DNA of 64,000 nt from Alterinioella nitratireducens (GTDB lineage Bacteria > Pseudomonadota > Alphaproteobacteria > Rhodobacterales > Rhodobacteraceae), in assembly GCF_013155465.1 (NCBI RefSeq), contig NZ_JABJVX010000002.1, positions 430,001 to 494,000 of the forward strand. The letters are read 5' to 3'. Below, in pieces: positions 51,264 to 60,864 of this stretch (position 1 is the first letter of the stretch; every line of letters begins with the position of its first letter). Both the position numbers and the translations under genes were made by a program. The notes beneath the pieces are model-generated. The model had not been told where the DNA came from and did no database searches. It saw only the letters and a list, made by a program, of their open reading frames with translations.

Positions 51264-52428
51264 GCAGGGAGGGCCATTGCCGCCACCGCTCTGGCCCTTC
51301 GCGGCAGCGCGGGAGATCACCGAGGTGCTGGAATGGCGCACCGATGTGCTGACATCGCGCGCGGGCGAACAGCGCATCGTGCTCCGACCCCGCCCGCGCG
51401 AGATCGTCACCTTCCGGCACAGGCAGGATGCGCTGGGGATGGCGCGCGTAGCGGAACTGGTGCGGGCCGGGTTTGCCGGTGAGTGGTTGGTGCCGCTCTG
51501 GCACATGGCGCTGCAGCCAGTGGCCGATCTGGTGCAAGGCGCGACCGAGATCCTGCTCGACACGGGCGCGTCGGATTTCCGGAGCGGCGATCTGGCAGCG
51601 ATTGCAGTCGATGGTAAAGAGGCGCTGCCGGTGGTCATCGCCAGCGTTCAGCCCGACCGGCTGATCCTGGTCGAACCGCTGGTCCTCGAACTGCCCAGCC
51701 CGACGGTGGCGGCGCGGCGGATCACCATCGCGCCGGTCCGCGCAGGCGTGCTGACCTCAGCCATCGAGATCACTCGCCGCAGGCAAAGCGATGGCACGGT
51801 CAGCGCCGGCTTTCTCTTGCGCGATGCACCGAATCTCACAGCACCGGTCCTGCCAACCTATCTCGGCCGCCAGGTCCAGACCGGCCCGAGCCTTGTACGC
51901 CGCCCGCTCACCGCCAGCCTGCGCCGTGCGATCGAGTATGTCGATAATGGCTTCGGCCCGGTCGTGGTCGAGCCGGTGAGAGATATTTTCGAACGCGGCG
52001 AGACGATCACGCTGAAGGCGCAGGGCCCCTCCGCGCGTCACGCCCTGCGCCGCTGGCTCTGGTCGCTTCGTGGACGGCAGGCCAGATTCTGGCTGCCGAC
52101 CTGGGGGCGCGAGCTCCAGCTGCGCGCGGCCATGACCTCTGGATCGGTGCTGATGCGTGTGGCACCGGTGGCGACGCTCCCGGACTATGTCGACCGCGCG
52201 ATCCTGCTGGAAATGCCGACCGCGCTGCGCTTCCGGACGATCACCGCAGCCATCGCCGAGGGCGCGGTTCACCGGCTCACGCTGTCCTCGAATCTCGGCG
52301 AGCCGGTGCCGCTCACGACGAGGGTGCATTTCCTGACCGCGATGCGCGCGGATGCGGATCGCGTCGAGATCCAGCATGGCCCTATTGCGAGCGAGGTCAC
52401 ACTGCCTGTCATCGAGGTGCCTGCATGA
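51256..52428 (+). CDS. distal tail / baseplate protein
   Basis: A 390-residue, mostly beta protein directly after the tape measure gene (8-bp overlap). Segments such as TEVLEWRTDVLTSRAGEQRI, ALRRWLWSLRGRQARFWLPT and VHFLTAMRADADRVEI resemble the DUF2460/distal tail family around the GTA-like baseplate. The middle carries an EITRRRQSDGTVSAGFLLRD repeat-like unit. It probably links the tail tube to the hub. Confidence 0.6.
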   Translation: MPEQGGPLPPPLWPFAAAREITEVLEWRTDVLTSRAGEQRIVLRPRPREIVTFRHRQDALGMARVAELVRAGFAGEWLVPLWHMALQPVADLVQGATEILLDTGASDFRSGDLAAIAVDGKEALPVVIASVQPDRLILVEPLVLELPSPTVAARRITIAPVRAGVLTSAIEITRRRQSDGTVSAGFLLRDAPNLTAPVLPTYLGRQVQTGPSLVRRPLTASLRRAIEYVDNGFGPVVVEPVRDIFERGETITLKAQGPSARHALRRWLWSLRGRQARFWLPTWGRELQLRAAMTSGSVLMRVAPVATLPDYVDRAILLEMPTALRFRTITAAIAEGAVHRLTLSSNLGEPVPLTTRVHFLTAMRADADRVEIQHGPIASEVTLPVIEVPA

Positions 52429-53291
52429 CCTATGCCAGTATCGAGTCCTCGGTTGCCGAGGGCCGCCCCTATTTCCTCTACCAGTTCGTCGAGAGCGATA
52501 ATGTCTGGCGTTTCACCAGCCGGGCCACGGCTTGGACCAGCACGGGGAGCGGCGGGAGCGAAATCACCTGGGAGCCTGCCGCCGTCGCCCATGGCGATGT
52601 GGTGCAGACGAGCGAGATCGAGCGCGGGCGGCTGGAACTGACCTGGCCACTCTCGCATCCCTTCGCGCGGCGGTTTCTGGTCCCTTTGGGCAACACGCCG
52701 GTGACGCTGACGATCTTTCGCGGTCACGAACAGGTGCTGGGCGAGACCGTCGCGCATTGGAAGGGCCGCGTGGTGGGCGCGGAGGTCGAGGGTCCGCGTA
52801 TCATCCTTACCTGCGAGTCGATCTTCAGCACGCTGCGCCGCGCGGGCGTGCGGGCGAAGTACCAGCGGCTTTGCCGCCATGCGCTTTACGGGCGTGGCTG
52901 CGGCCTCGACATCGCGCTCTACTGGCTGACCGGCACGGTGACGGCCATATCCGGCAACGCCTCGAGCCTGACGATCCCCGAAGCAGCGGCCGAGCCCGCC
53001 GGCTGGTACCGGGGCGGTGTGCTCAGGTTTGGGGCACAACTCGGGTTCATCACCGGCCATGCCGGGGCCACTCTCACGCTGTCGCGCCCGATGCCTGAAC
53101 TGGCAACGGCGCTTGCTGCGCCGGAGATCGACCCGGAAACCGGCACACCGATCCCGGTTCTCGTCGACATCGCCCCGGGCTGCGATCTGCGCGCCGCCAC
53201 CTGCGCGGCGAAGTTCGGCAACCTCGCGAACTTCGGGGGATTCCCCGAGATCCCCGGCCGCAACCCCTTCGGCGGCAGCTCCATCGTCTGA
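52425..53291 (+). CDS. phage BR0599 / DUF2163-family tail protein (gpL-like)
   Basis: A 288-residue protein with the signature cysteines CRHALYGRGCGLD (about 155-165) and a C-terminal CDLRAATCAAKFGNLANFGG, then FPEIPGRNPF. The family (phage BR0599, DUF2163) corresponds to lambda gpL, which binds an iron-sulfur cluster in the tail tip. It is ATGA-coupled to the upstream gene. Confidence 0.82.
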   Translation: MTYASIESSVAEGRPYFLYQFVESDNVWRFTSRATAWTSTGSGGSEITWEPAAVAHGDVVQTSEIERGRLELTWPLSHPFARRFLVPLGNTPVTLTIFRGHEQVLGETVAHWKGRVVGAEVEGPRIILTCESIFSTLRRAGVRAKYQRLCRHALYGRGCGLDIALYWLTGTVTAISGNASSLTIPEAAAEPAGWYRGGVLRFGAQLGFITGHAGATLTLSRPMPELATALAAPEIDPETGTPIPVLVDIAPGCDLRAATCAAKFGNLANFGGFPEIPGRNPFGGSSIV

Positions 53292-53300
53292 GAACGCCCC

Positions 53301-53549
53301 ATGGTCTGGACCTTCATTGCACGGCTCGTCCTCGGGCTGGTGCTCTCCGCGATTTCCTATGCGTTGAGCCCGCGCCCCAAGGTCGAGAAGCCGCAAGCCG
53401 CGGGGCTCGACGACTTCTCGCTGCCCACGGCCGAGGAAGGCCGACCGATCCCGGTGGTCTTCGGCACGGTACTGATCACCGGGCCGAACGTCGTCTGGGC
53501 AGGCGATCTCAAGGTCGATCCGATCAGGAAGAAAGGCGGCAAGAAATGA
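53301..53549 (+). CDS. small tail-tip protein with N-terminal membrane-like segment
   Basis: An 82-residue protein with a hydrophobic N-terminus (MVWTFIARLVLGLVLSAISY), then a Pro-rich linker and GRPIPVVFGTVLITGPNVVW. The second part resembles the beginning of J-type hub proteins, so it may be the N-terminal module of a split hub. ATGA-coupled to the next gene. Confidence 0.6.
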   Translation: MVWTFIARLVLGLVLSAISYALSPRPKVEKPQAAGLDDFSLPTAEEGRPIPVVFGTVLITGPNVVWAGDLKVDPIRKKGGKK

Positions 53550-53770
53550 CGCGCGTGACGATCCAGGACCTGCGCGATGCCCGCTATTGCCTCGCCGGCG
53601 TGCGGCCCTGGTTCCGCCGCCACGGGTTCGACTGGCAGGACTTCCTCGCGCGCGGCATCGAGGCCGATCGGCTGCGCGCGACCGGGGATGCGCTGGTGGA
53701 GCCGGTGATCCGGATCGCCGAGACGAGGAAGCGGGAGCGGGCGACGGAGGCCAGCAATGGGCGGGCGTAG
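53546..53770 (+). CDS. small tail-module protein
   Basis: A 74-residue basic protein (ITIQD-like VTIQDLRDARYCLAGVRPWF, then RRHGFDWQDFLARGIEADRL). Such short proteins precede hub genes in related prophages; the DFLARG segment is typical. It overlaps the hub gene by 14 bp. It may be a tail-tip chaperone; function unproven. Confidence 0.6.
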   Translation: MTRVTIQDLRDARYCLAGVRPWFRRHGFDWQDFLARGIEADRLRATGDALVEPVIRIAETRKRERATEASNGRA

Positions 53771-56700
53771 CAAGGCGCAGACCGTCGGCTTCCGCTATTC
53801 TCTGGGCATGCATCTGGCGCTCTGCCACGGGCCGATCGATGCCATCCGCGAGATCCTCGTAGACCGTCGCACTGCCTGGTCAGTGACGACCGGTGGCGGC
53901 GTCTCGGGCGGCGGCGCGGCCGTCGAGACGCGGGTCGGTACGGTTGCAGGCATGGCGGCAACCGCAGCGCTGGCGGGCGACACTGGCGCTTTGATCACCT
54001 TTCCGGGAACGCGCGCGGGCGTGCGAATCGGCCGGGACTTCCGCTTGCTTCTGGCGAATGGTACGAGCCAGACGATCACGCTGCGGGGCGTGACATTCAA
54101 CGCCGCCACCAATGTCACCTCCTGGTCCGTCCTGCCCGAGGCGCTGAGTTTCCCTTCGCAATCGGTCGAGGTGTTCGAGGCGACCAGCGCCGCCAGCAAT
54201 GCCGGCGCTGGTGGTGGGCGCATCCGGATCGACAAGCCCGACCTCTTCGGGGGCGAGAGCCGCGAGGGGGGTATTCGCGGCGATGTCGATGTGCTGATGG
54301 GCGGGCCAGGTCAGGGACAGAACGACTATCTGAGCGCCCGCATGAACGGCAACGTGCCCGCCTATCGCGGGCTCTGCTCTCTGGTACTGCGACGGGTGTA
54401 TCTGGGCATCAACCCCTACCTCAAGCCTTGGGCCGTGCGGGTCACCCGCGTGCTGACCGGCGAGGCGGGGGCGGCGCAATGGTATCCCGAGAAGGCACCG
54501 ATCGTGCCCGAGGCCAATATCTCGGACGCGGCGATTTACATGACGCTCGATGTCTCGGGCTCGATGTCAGGCACGCGGATGGCCGCGCAGAAGGCGGGCG
54601 TCGCGGCGCTGATCCGCGAGATCGGTGCCAGTGTCGATCCCGACCGCCCCAACGACATCCGCATCGTGCTGTGGAATGCGGGCGTCGCGGGATCGATCGA
54701 ACGACGCAACATGGAACCCGAGGACTACGAGGCACTCGAGGCCTGGATGCTGGCGCTCTCGAACAGCACTTCGGGGGGCACAAACTTCAACGCGGCCTTT
54801 GCCGAGGCCAGCACCTTCTTTGCCGGTGGCGGGTCCAAGCGTCGGATCGTCATCTTCGTGACCGATGGCGAACCCTCGCCCATCTCATCAGTCGATGCGG
54901 CTGTGGCCACCATCGCCAGCCTGCCGCCCGTCGACATCTTCGGCTTCAACATCGCGCTGGCCAACACGACCTTTACCGCGCGCATCGACAACACGCCGGT
55001 GGACGGCGTGCCGGTGATCCCGCCCGGCAACCCGCAGGCGCTGGTCGCCTCCCTGCGCGGGGCCTTCGGCAACGGCTCGGACATGAACCCGGCCCATATC
55101 ATCCGCGAATGCCTGACCAACCGCGACTGGGGTCTGGGCTATTCCACGGTCGAGATCGGGGCGAGTTTCACGATCGCTGCGGACACGCTCTACACCGAGG
55201 GCTTCGGCCTGTCGCTGATCTGGCAGCAGGACAGCTCCATCGAGGAGTTCATCGGCAGCGTTCTCGACCATATCGATGCCACGCTCTTCATCGACCGGCG
55301 CACCGGGCTCTGGGAGATCAGGCTGATCCGGGCTGACTACACGGCCGCAACACTGCCGCTCTTCGACGAGGCCAATGTCGTGGACTGGGGCCGGCTGGGG
55401 CGGCGCGCGCCGTCGGACCTCGTCAACAGCGTGACCGTGCGCTTCACCGATGCCTGGACCGACGACACGGGAGCAGTCTCGGTCACCGACACCGCGCGCG
55501 TCCAGTCCATGGGCGAGGTGATCGCCACCACGCTCGACTATCCGGGCATCCGCTACCAGGGGCTGGCGATCCGCGTGGCCGAGCGCGACCTTCGCGCCCT
55601 TTCCGTGCCGCTACTCACGGGCGAGATCGTGGTGAACCGCGAAGGCGCCGATCTCGGGCCTGGCGATGTGATCCGGCTGCGGTCGCCCCGCCTCGGGCTC
55701 GACGACGTGGTGATGCGCATCTCGGAGATCGGTCAGGGCGACGGGCGCGACAACGGCATCCGGCTGAAGCTCGCCGAGGACGTCTTTGCCCTTGGTGCGA
55801 CCGCCATCGCGGGCGGGCGCATGCCGACAGGGACCGGCGTTGCCGCACCGCCGCGGGCACTCGCCCGGCGCATGGTCGAGGAGGCCCCGTACTGGCTGCT
55901 GGTCCGCGAACTCGGCCACTCCGAGGCTGACCGGATTCTTTCGGAGGATCCCGATGCGGGCGCGGTAGTCGCCACGGGCGAGCGCCCCAGCGCCGATGCG
56001 CTGGCGGCGGAACTCTGGATCGATCCCGGCACTGGTCCGGCCCAGGAAGGCGTGGTCGCGTTCGCGCCGACAGTGCTGCTCGCGGCAGACGTCTCAGATC
56101 ACCCGGAGGATCGCGTTCTCCCCGTGACCGGCTGGCGCGACATCGGCGAGGTCGGGATCGGCACGCTGGCAAGCGTCGGCGGCGAACTGGTGCGCGTGGA
56201 CGGGATCACGTCTGCGGCCATCACCGTGGGCCGGGGTTGCCTCGACACCGTCCCGCGCGCGCATGCGGCTGGCGCGCCGGTGATCTTCTTCGACGAGGGT
56301 GCTCGGATCACCGAGGAGGCTTGGGCCGCGGGCGAGACCCTCGCGATCCGGCTGCTGCCCGAGACCGGGCGCGGCACGCTCGCCTTCGCGCTCTCGCCCG
56401 AGGACAGCGTGACACTCGACCGCCGCGCCATCCGGCCCCTGCCGCCTGGCCGGGTGCAGGCCAACGGCAGCTATGCGCCCGATGTCGATGCGCTGATCGC
56501 AGATGATCTGGTGCTGACCTGGACCCACCGCGACCGGCTGACCCAGACCAGCCCGGTGATCGTCGACCACACCGGCGCCTCGATCGGACCCGAGCCGGGC
56601 GTCGGCTATGCGATCGAGGTGCGCTGGATCGACCCTGACACTGGCGCGGCTCTCATGCCGCCGGGCATCACCTTCGACGCTGGCAGCGGCACGAGCTGGA

Positions 56701-56888
56701 CGCTGTCGCCCGAGGACGTACCGGAGAGTGGCGCACCCGAGCGCACGGCCGAAATCGACATCGCCGTCCGGGCGCGTCGGATGGTCGGCGACACCTGGAT
56801 CACCGACCGCGAGGCGCGCCGGTTCCGCCTGAATGCGCCCTTTGCCGCCGGTTGGGATCGCGGCTGGGGCTTTCTCTGGGGCAGCTGA
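53757..56888 (+). CDS. tail hub / host-specificity protein (J-like) with embedded VWA domain
   Basis: A 1043-residue hub protein. The start (FRYSLGMHLALCHGPIDAIR) and later segments LSARMNGNVPAYRGLCSLVL, DWGLGYSTVEIGASFTIAAD and FIGSVLDHIDATLFIDRRTG belong to the J-like/GTA-like hub family. Residues about 250-440 are a von Willebrand A domain inserted within it: MIDAS D265-x-S267-x-S269 (LDVSGSMSG), SGGTNFNAAF and FVTDGEPSP with D370. The C-terminal 350 residues contain repeated fibronectin-like beta modules. It should form the tail tip and contact the receptor. Confidence 0.82.
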   Translation: MGGRSKAQTVGFRYSLGMHLALCHGPIDAIREILVDRRTAWSVTTGGGVSGGGAAVETRVGTVAGMAATAALAGDTGALITFPGTRAGVRIGRDFRLLLANGTSQTITLRGVTFNAATNVTSWSVLPEALSFPSQSVEVFEATSAASNAGAGGGRIRIDKPDLFGGESREGGIRGDVDVLMGGPGQGQNDYLSARMNGNVPAYRGLCSLVLRRVYLGINPYLKPWAVRVTRVLTGEAGAAQWYPEKAPIVPEANISDAAIYMTLDVSGSMSGTRMAAQKAGVAALIREIGASVDPDRPNDIRIVLWNAGVAGSIERRNMEPEDYEALEAWMLALSNSTSGGTNFNAAFAEASTFFAGGGSKRRIVIFVTDGEPSPISSVDAAVATIASLPPVDIFGFNIALANTTFTARIDNTPVDGVPVIPPGNPQALVASLRGAFGNGSDMNPAHIIRECLTNRDWGLGYSTVEIGASFTIAADTLYTEGFGLSLIWQQDSSIEEFIGSVLDHIDATLFIDRRTGLWEIRLIRADYTAATLPLFDEANVVDWGRLGRRAPSDLVNSVTVRFTDAWTDDTGAVSVTDTARVQSMGEVIATTLDYPGIRYQGLAIRVAERDLRALSVPLLTGEIVVNREGADLGPGDVIRLRSPRLGLDDVVMRISEIGQGDGRDNGIRLKLAEDVFALGATAIAGGRMPTGTGVAAPPRALARRMVEEAPYWLLVRELGHSEADRILSEDPDAGAVVATGERPSADALAAELWIDPGTGPAQEGVVAFAPTVLLAADVSDHPEDRVLPVTGWRDIGEVGIGTLASVGGELVRVDGITSAAITVGRGCLDTVPRAHAAGAPVIFFDEGARITEEAWAAGETLAIRLLPETGRGTLAFALSPEDSVTLDRRAIRPLPPGRVQANGSYAPDVDALIADDLVLTWTHRDRLTQTSPVIVDHTGASIGPEPGVGYAIEVRWIDPDTGAALMPPGITFDAGSGTSWTLSPEDVPESGAPERTAEIDIAVRARRMVGDTWITDREARRFRLNAPFAAGWDRGWGFLWGS

Positions 56889-56933
56889 CGGGCCTCTCCG
56901 CAATCATCGCGACCAACATGAAAGAAGACGAGC

Positions 56934-57608
56934 ATGCCGGAACGGATCATGCCGGGACTGGGGCTGCGCGCCTTCTATGACCCCGGCCAGCGCAACTGGG
57001 GCACCAGCGTCAGCGAGGATTTGCGCACCCTTTCAGTGCTGGTACAGGCCCGCGCGCTGTCGCGAAGCTCGGTTCTGCCCGGAAGCGGGAATGCGGGCGA
57101 TATCTACATCGTGCCCGAAGGTACGCCCGCCAATGCCGGCGCTTTGGCGCTCTGGGACGGGGAGTCGGGAAGCGAGACATGGGTACTCCTAACCCCGCAG
57201 CCGGGCTGGCAGGTCTGGATTGCCGACGAGGCCCGGCATGTGCGCTTTGAAGGCGCGGCGTGGGTCGAGGTGCCCCGCCCCGGTATCGTGCCGATCCGCA
57301 CCCTCACGGCCACGGCGCACACGCTGGAAGTCATCGACACCGGCTGCATTATCGAGACGACAGGATCGTCGGCCGTCACTATCACGATTCCGCCCGAAGC
57401 TTCTGTGCCCTTCGAGAACGGCGGACTGATTAATGTCACGCAGGTCGGCGCGGGGATTGCCACCATCGCCGCGGCAGCCGGGGTGTCGCTCAATGGCGTG
57501 ACGGCTGGATCGGTGGCGCTCGACGGCCAATGGTCGGGCGTGGCGCTGGTGAAGCGCGGTGCGGATGCATGGGTCATTCAGGGTGCGTTGGCGGGGGCCG
57601 TCGCATGA
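56934..57608 (+). CDS. DUF2793 tail-associated protein
   Basis: A 224-residue protein: ARALSRSSVLPGSGNAGDIY, DGESGSETWVLLTPQPGWQV and WIADEARHVRFEGAAW are the DUF2793 pattern seen in Rhodobacterales phage tail modules. The C-terminal 90 residues are beta-helical-looking and end in GAVA. It probably forms part of the tail fibre. It starts 45 bp after the hub gene and is coupled to the next. Confidence 0.7.
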   Translation: MPERIMPGLGLRAFYDPGQRNWGTSVSEDLRTLSVLVQARALSRSSVLPGSGNAGDIYIVPEGTPANAGALALWDGESGSETWVLLTPQPGWQVWIADEARHVRFEGAAWVEVPRPGIVPIRTLTATAHTLEVIDTGCIIETTGSSAVTITIPPEASVPFENGGLINVTQVGAGIATIAAAAGVSLNGVTAGSVALDGQWSGVALVKRGADAWVIQGALAGAVA

Positions 57609-58474
57609 GTCTTCTGATGCTGCGCGCCGCCATCCTGGCGCAGGGTGGTGATACGGGGCCTCCCGTCGATATCGGCTCTGCTTGGGAGCTGGATGTCGCC
57701 CGCCGCCCCGGAGGGTACACGCTCTCGGATGGCAACCAGACCGCGATCAACACCTCGGGCGGCAGCGACTATCGCCGCTGGGTGCCGGCCGCCAAGGCGA
57801 TCCGACCAACGGATGGACGTCGTTATTGGGAGGTTCTGTGTGCCTCCAGCGGTGCTGTGGAGTTCGACGGCTATCTGGGCATCGTCTCCGATGAGCAACG
57901 CGAGGAATATGACGCGGGCAACAATCCGATCACGCTGGGCTCGATCGGGTATCGCGGCAACGGCTCGCTCTGGTCGTCGAACACCGGCACCGCCAGCCAG
58001 CGCCTGTCCGGGCTTGCCACCTATGGGGCGGGCGACGTGGTGATGTTCGTGTTTGATCCCGGCGATGCCAGCCTCTGGATCGGGCTGAACGGTATCTGGC
58101 GCGACGATCCGGTCAGCGGCGCGCCGACATGGAATGCCGCACCGAGTGCCGGCTTCTATCCACAGATCCAGGGACGCGATCCGGGCGATGGCGGTACGCT
58201 GCGCTCGCTGCCCTCGCAGTTCAGCTACCCGGTTCCACCCGGAACCCAGGCGCTGGGCTATGAGGATCCCGATCTGCGCATTTACCAGACCCATGCCTTC
58301 ATCGAGTTTGCCTGGGACCGTGATCTCAGCATTGCAGAGGTCGAAGCCTGGCTCGATCTCGGCGGCGGCCCGCGCCTCACCTCGGGCAATGTCTCGCTGT
58401 TTCTCGATCACGGCGGGGGCACTGCCCTCTCCGCCGCCCATGCCGCCCTCTATATCGAAGTGGACCTTTCATGA
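57605..58474 (+). CDS. SPRY/B30.2-like tail fibre protein
   Basis: A 289-residue protein with a SPRY-like region at about 60-215: GRRYWEVLCASSGAVEFDGY, LGSIGYRGNGSLWSS, and GDVVMFVFDPGDASLWIGLN. SPRY domains are concanavalin-like sandwiches used for binding protein or glycan ligands. The C-terminus has IEFAWDRDLSIAEVEAWLD. It is likely a receptor-binding fibre. ATGA-coupled on both sides. Confidence 0.7.
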   Translation: MSLLMLRAAILAQGGDTGPPVDIGSAWELDVARRPGGYTLSDGNQTAINTSGGSDYRRWVPAAKAIRPTDGRRYWEVLCASSGAVEFDGYLGIVSDEQREEYDAGNNPITLGSIGYRGNGSLWSSNTGTASQRLSGLATYGAGDVVMFVFDPGDASLWIGLNGIWRDDPVSGAPTWNAAPSAGFYPQIQGRDPGDGGTLRSLPSQFSYPVPPGTQALGYEDPDLRIYQTHAFIEFAWDRDLSIAEVEAWLDLGGGPRLTSGNVSLFLDHGGGTALSAAHAALYIEVDLS

Positions 58475-59469
58475 CCTACATCCTGCATCTGGGCCATCAG
58501 CCCACCGACATCTCCGGCGTTGCCGGTTCGCTGAGCAGCGTCGCTGCCGGCTTCGACGACACCCTCGATGTCAACGGTATCCGTTTCAACGGATCGCGCA
58601 CGCTGGCCGCCCCCTTCGCCGTCGGGTTTCCGGCGCCGGTGGGCGACATGTGGCTGGGGTTTCGCTACGTGCCGCCCAACAACGATTCCGAGAGCATCAC
58701 CCAGAGCAATGCCGGGTTCCTCGAGTTCTTTGACGCGGAGAATGTCAGGATCGCGCAGGTCCGCCCCCTGACCTCGACCAACCGCTACCACGCCGAGGCG
58801 CATGGCGACACTGTCGAGCAGGGAAGCTCGAGCTACTTCGCCCCGAACGGCCAGGCGCAATGGGTGGATGTGCGCCTGAGTGTTGATGCCGAGATCACCA
58901 TCGAATTCTACGTAGACGGCGTGCTGCAAAGCACTGCCACCGCGGTGAACACGGGCGGAAAGGGCAAGCCGGTGCAGGTCGTCTTCACGAATGTCGGCCT
59001 GCACGGCACCAGCTCGAGCCGCACTTGGTATTATGCCCATATCGCGGTCCTCGACGGGGTCTCGACCATCGGACGTCGCTTCGTGCGTCGCATCCCCAAT
59101 GCCATCGCCAGCTTCAACGAGATGGTGGGCAGCATCGATGCGCTCAGCGATAGCGATATCGCCACGCGGGTCGCCAGCACCACGGCAGGGCAACGCATGT
59201 CCTTCTCTCTGACCGGCCCGACCGGCCCCGCGTCGGTTTCCGCCATTGCGGGCGTGCACCTCAAGCAGATCGCGCAGGCGGGCACGGACGGTCCGGACGC
59301 CACCGCAGGCTTCCTGCGCATGGGCGGCGTGAACCATGACGCCACCCCCGTCACGGTGCCCGACCTTGCGCCCGTGCCTGTCTATTCCAGCTGGGCGATC
59401 AACCCGGCTGATGCGAGCCCCTGGAGCGATCTGACACTGCCGAACGAGGTCGGGATCCGCTCGGCATGA
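58471..59469 (+). CDS. lectin-like tail fibre protein
   Basis: A 332-residue beta-rich protein. Residues about 30-205 have a concanavalin/LamG-like pattern: FPAPVGDMWLGFRYVPPNND, then WVDVRLSVDAEITIEFYVDG and WYYAHIAVLDG. The C-terminus is a different beta module. It probably forms a distal fibre or receptor-binding tip together with the SPRY-like protein. Family identity is not certain. Confidence 0.6.
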   Translation: MTYILHLGHQPTDISGVAGSLSSVAAGFDDTLDVNGIRFNGSRTLAAPFAVGFPAPVGDMWLGFRYVPPNNDSESITQSNAGFLEFFDAENVRIAQVRPLTSTNRYHAEAHGDTVEQGSSSYFAPNGQAQWVDVRLSVDAEITIEFYVDGVLQSTATAVNTGGKGKPVQVVFTNVGLHGTSSSRTWYYAHIAVLDGVSTIGRRFVRRIPNAIASFNEMVGSIDALSDSDIATRVASTTAGQRMSFSLTGPTGPASVSAIAGVHLKQIAQAGTDGPDATAGFLRMGGVNHDATPVTVPDLAPVPVYSSWAINPADASPWSDLTLPNEVGIRSA

Positions 59470-59774
59470 CGCAGCAGTCCTCCCTTTTCGAGCAGATCGC
59501 GCAGGCCTTCCGCGATCACGGCATCGCGGCCGCCGTCGCCGTCTGGTTCACCTTCATCGCGGGGCTGGCCACCGCCGTGACGCGCAAGGCGTTCACCAAC
59601 GAGGCGCTGCTGCACAAGCTCGAGCAGGAGCTGGCCGAGGAACGCACCCGTATCGAGAAACGCCGCGACGAGGATCGCAAGATCGACCACGACCGCCTCG
59701 CCAGGATCGAGCGCGACATCCACGACATGCGCAACCTGATCTTCGCCGCGTTTCAGCGCAAGAACGGAGATTGA
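59466..59774 (+). CDS. holin-like protein
   Basis: A 102-residue protein with a single hydrophobic segment (AAAVAVWFTFIAGLATAV, about 21-38), then a charged coiled-coil region (LEQELAEERTRIEKRRDEDR). Position after the fibre genes and just before the endolysin fits a holin or lysis regulator. Only one membrane segment is visible, so a class III-type holin is likeliest. The gap 59775-59926 before the endolysin holds no gene. Confidence 0.6.
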   Translation: MTQQSSLFEQIAQAFRDHGIAAAVAVWFTFIAGLATAVTRKAFTNEALLHKLEQELAEERTRIEKRRDEDRKIDHDRLARIERDIHDMRNLIFAAFQRKNGD

Positions 59775-59926
59775 CGCCAGGCAGTCGCACAGCCCAGCGC
59801 CCGCTCTGGCCACCGGTCCGCAAGCCAACGCTAGCAGCCTGCCCAACTCGCAACACCGACAGCCCATCCGCCGCGCCTGCGCACGACGGCCCCTTCCGCA
59901 TGCCCATCACCCCAAGGAGACGCCTC

Positions 59927-60607
59927 ATGTCCGACCCCATCCGCACCTTCCGCCATTTCCGCGATGTTCCGGACAGCCTCTGGCGCTGGCGGAACTTCTC
60001 GCCCGCCGAGATCGCCTGCCGCGGCACCGGCCAGCTGAAGCTCCACCCTGAGGCGCTGGACAAGCTGCAGGCGCTGCGCGACCGCCTCGGCAAGCCGCTG
60101 ATCGTCCGCTCCGGCTATCGCTCGCCCGAGCACAACCGCAATGTCGGGGGCGCGCCGCGTTCGAAGCACATGGATGGCACGGCCTTCGATATCGCCATGA
60201 CCAACCATAATCCGGTGGCGTTCGAGGCCGCCGCGCGGGAAGTCGGGTTTCTGGGTTTCGGCTTCTATCCGCGCTCGGGCTTCATCCATATCGATCTGGG
60301 GCCTGCGCGCCAGTGGGGCGAGCGGTTCCCGGCGCGCGCGGCAACGTTTGCCGCCGAGACCCCGCCCGCGCGCGAGGCGCTGGCCGAGAGCCGGACCCTG
60401 CGTGGGACCGGGGCAGCGGGCGTGGCAACCGTTGGCGCAGCCGGAGTCGAAGTCGCACAGGAAGTGCTGGCCGAGGCGCAGGATGCCGTTCTGCCGCTGG
60501 TCCCCTACCTCGACACGCTGCGCTGGCTGTTCATCGCGCTCGCGCTGGCAGGGATTGCAGTAGCCGTCTGGGCGCGCGTCGACGACTGGAAGAAAGGCTT
60601 GCGATGA
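59927..60607 (+). CDS. endolysin, peptidase M15 (D-Ala-D-Ala carboxypeptidase-like) with C-terminal membrane anchor
   Basis: A 226-residue protein. The M15 zinc peptidase core shows RSGYRSPEHNRNVGGAPRSK, HMDGTAFDI and FIHIDLG, the residues expected for zinc binding and catalysis. It cuts peptidoglycan peptides. The last 30 residues contain a hydrophobic helix (LRWLFIALALAGIAVAVW) ending in basic residues, an unusual place for an endolysin membrane segment. The start at 59927 follows AAGGAGA. Coupled to the spanin genes. Confidence 0.85.
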   Translation: MSDPIRTFRHFRDVPDSLWRWRNFSPAEIACRGTGQLKLHPEALDKLQALRDRLGKPLIVRSGYRSPEHNRNVGGAPRSKHMDGTAFDIAMTNHNPVAFEAAAREVGFLGFGFYPRSGFIHIDLGPARQWGERFPARAATFAAETPPAREALAESRTLRGTGAAGVATVGAAGVEVAQEVLAEAQDAVLPLVPYLDTLRWLFIALALAGIAVAVWARVDDWKKGLR

Positions 60608-60864
60608 TGTGGGGCAGCCTCACGGCTGGGCTCCTTGCCCGTCCTTGGGCGCGGCGGGCAGCGGCTCTCGCCCTCTCCCTGCTCACCATCGCCCTGTTCA
60701 TTCTCAACCTCCGCCGCACGGCCGAGCGCGCAGGCCGCGCCGCCGAGCGGCTCGAGCAATTGGAGCGCACCGATGCCATCCACCGCCAGATGCTGGACGC
60801 CGCCAGCCGCCGCCCTCGCAGCCGCGACGATCTTCTTGACCGCTTGCGCGGGGGTGATTTCTGA
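60604..60864 (+). CDS. inner-membrane spanin (Rz-like)
   Basis: An 86-residue protein with one N-terminal membrane helix (AAALALSLLTIALFILNL, about 19-36) followed by a coiled-coil (RRTAERAGRAAERLEQLERT). That is the i-spanin layout. An o-spanin-like gene overlaps its 3' end in another frame, the classic Rz/Rz1 arrangement. It starts inside the end of the endolysin gene. Confidence 0.65.
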   Translation: MMWGSLTAGLLARPWARRAAALALSLLTIALFILNLRRTAERAGRAAERLEQLERTDAIHRQMLDAASRRPRSRDDLLDRLRGGDF

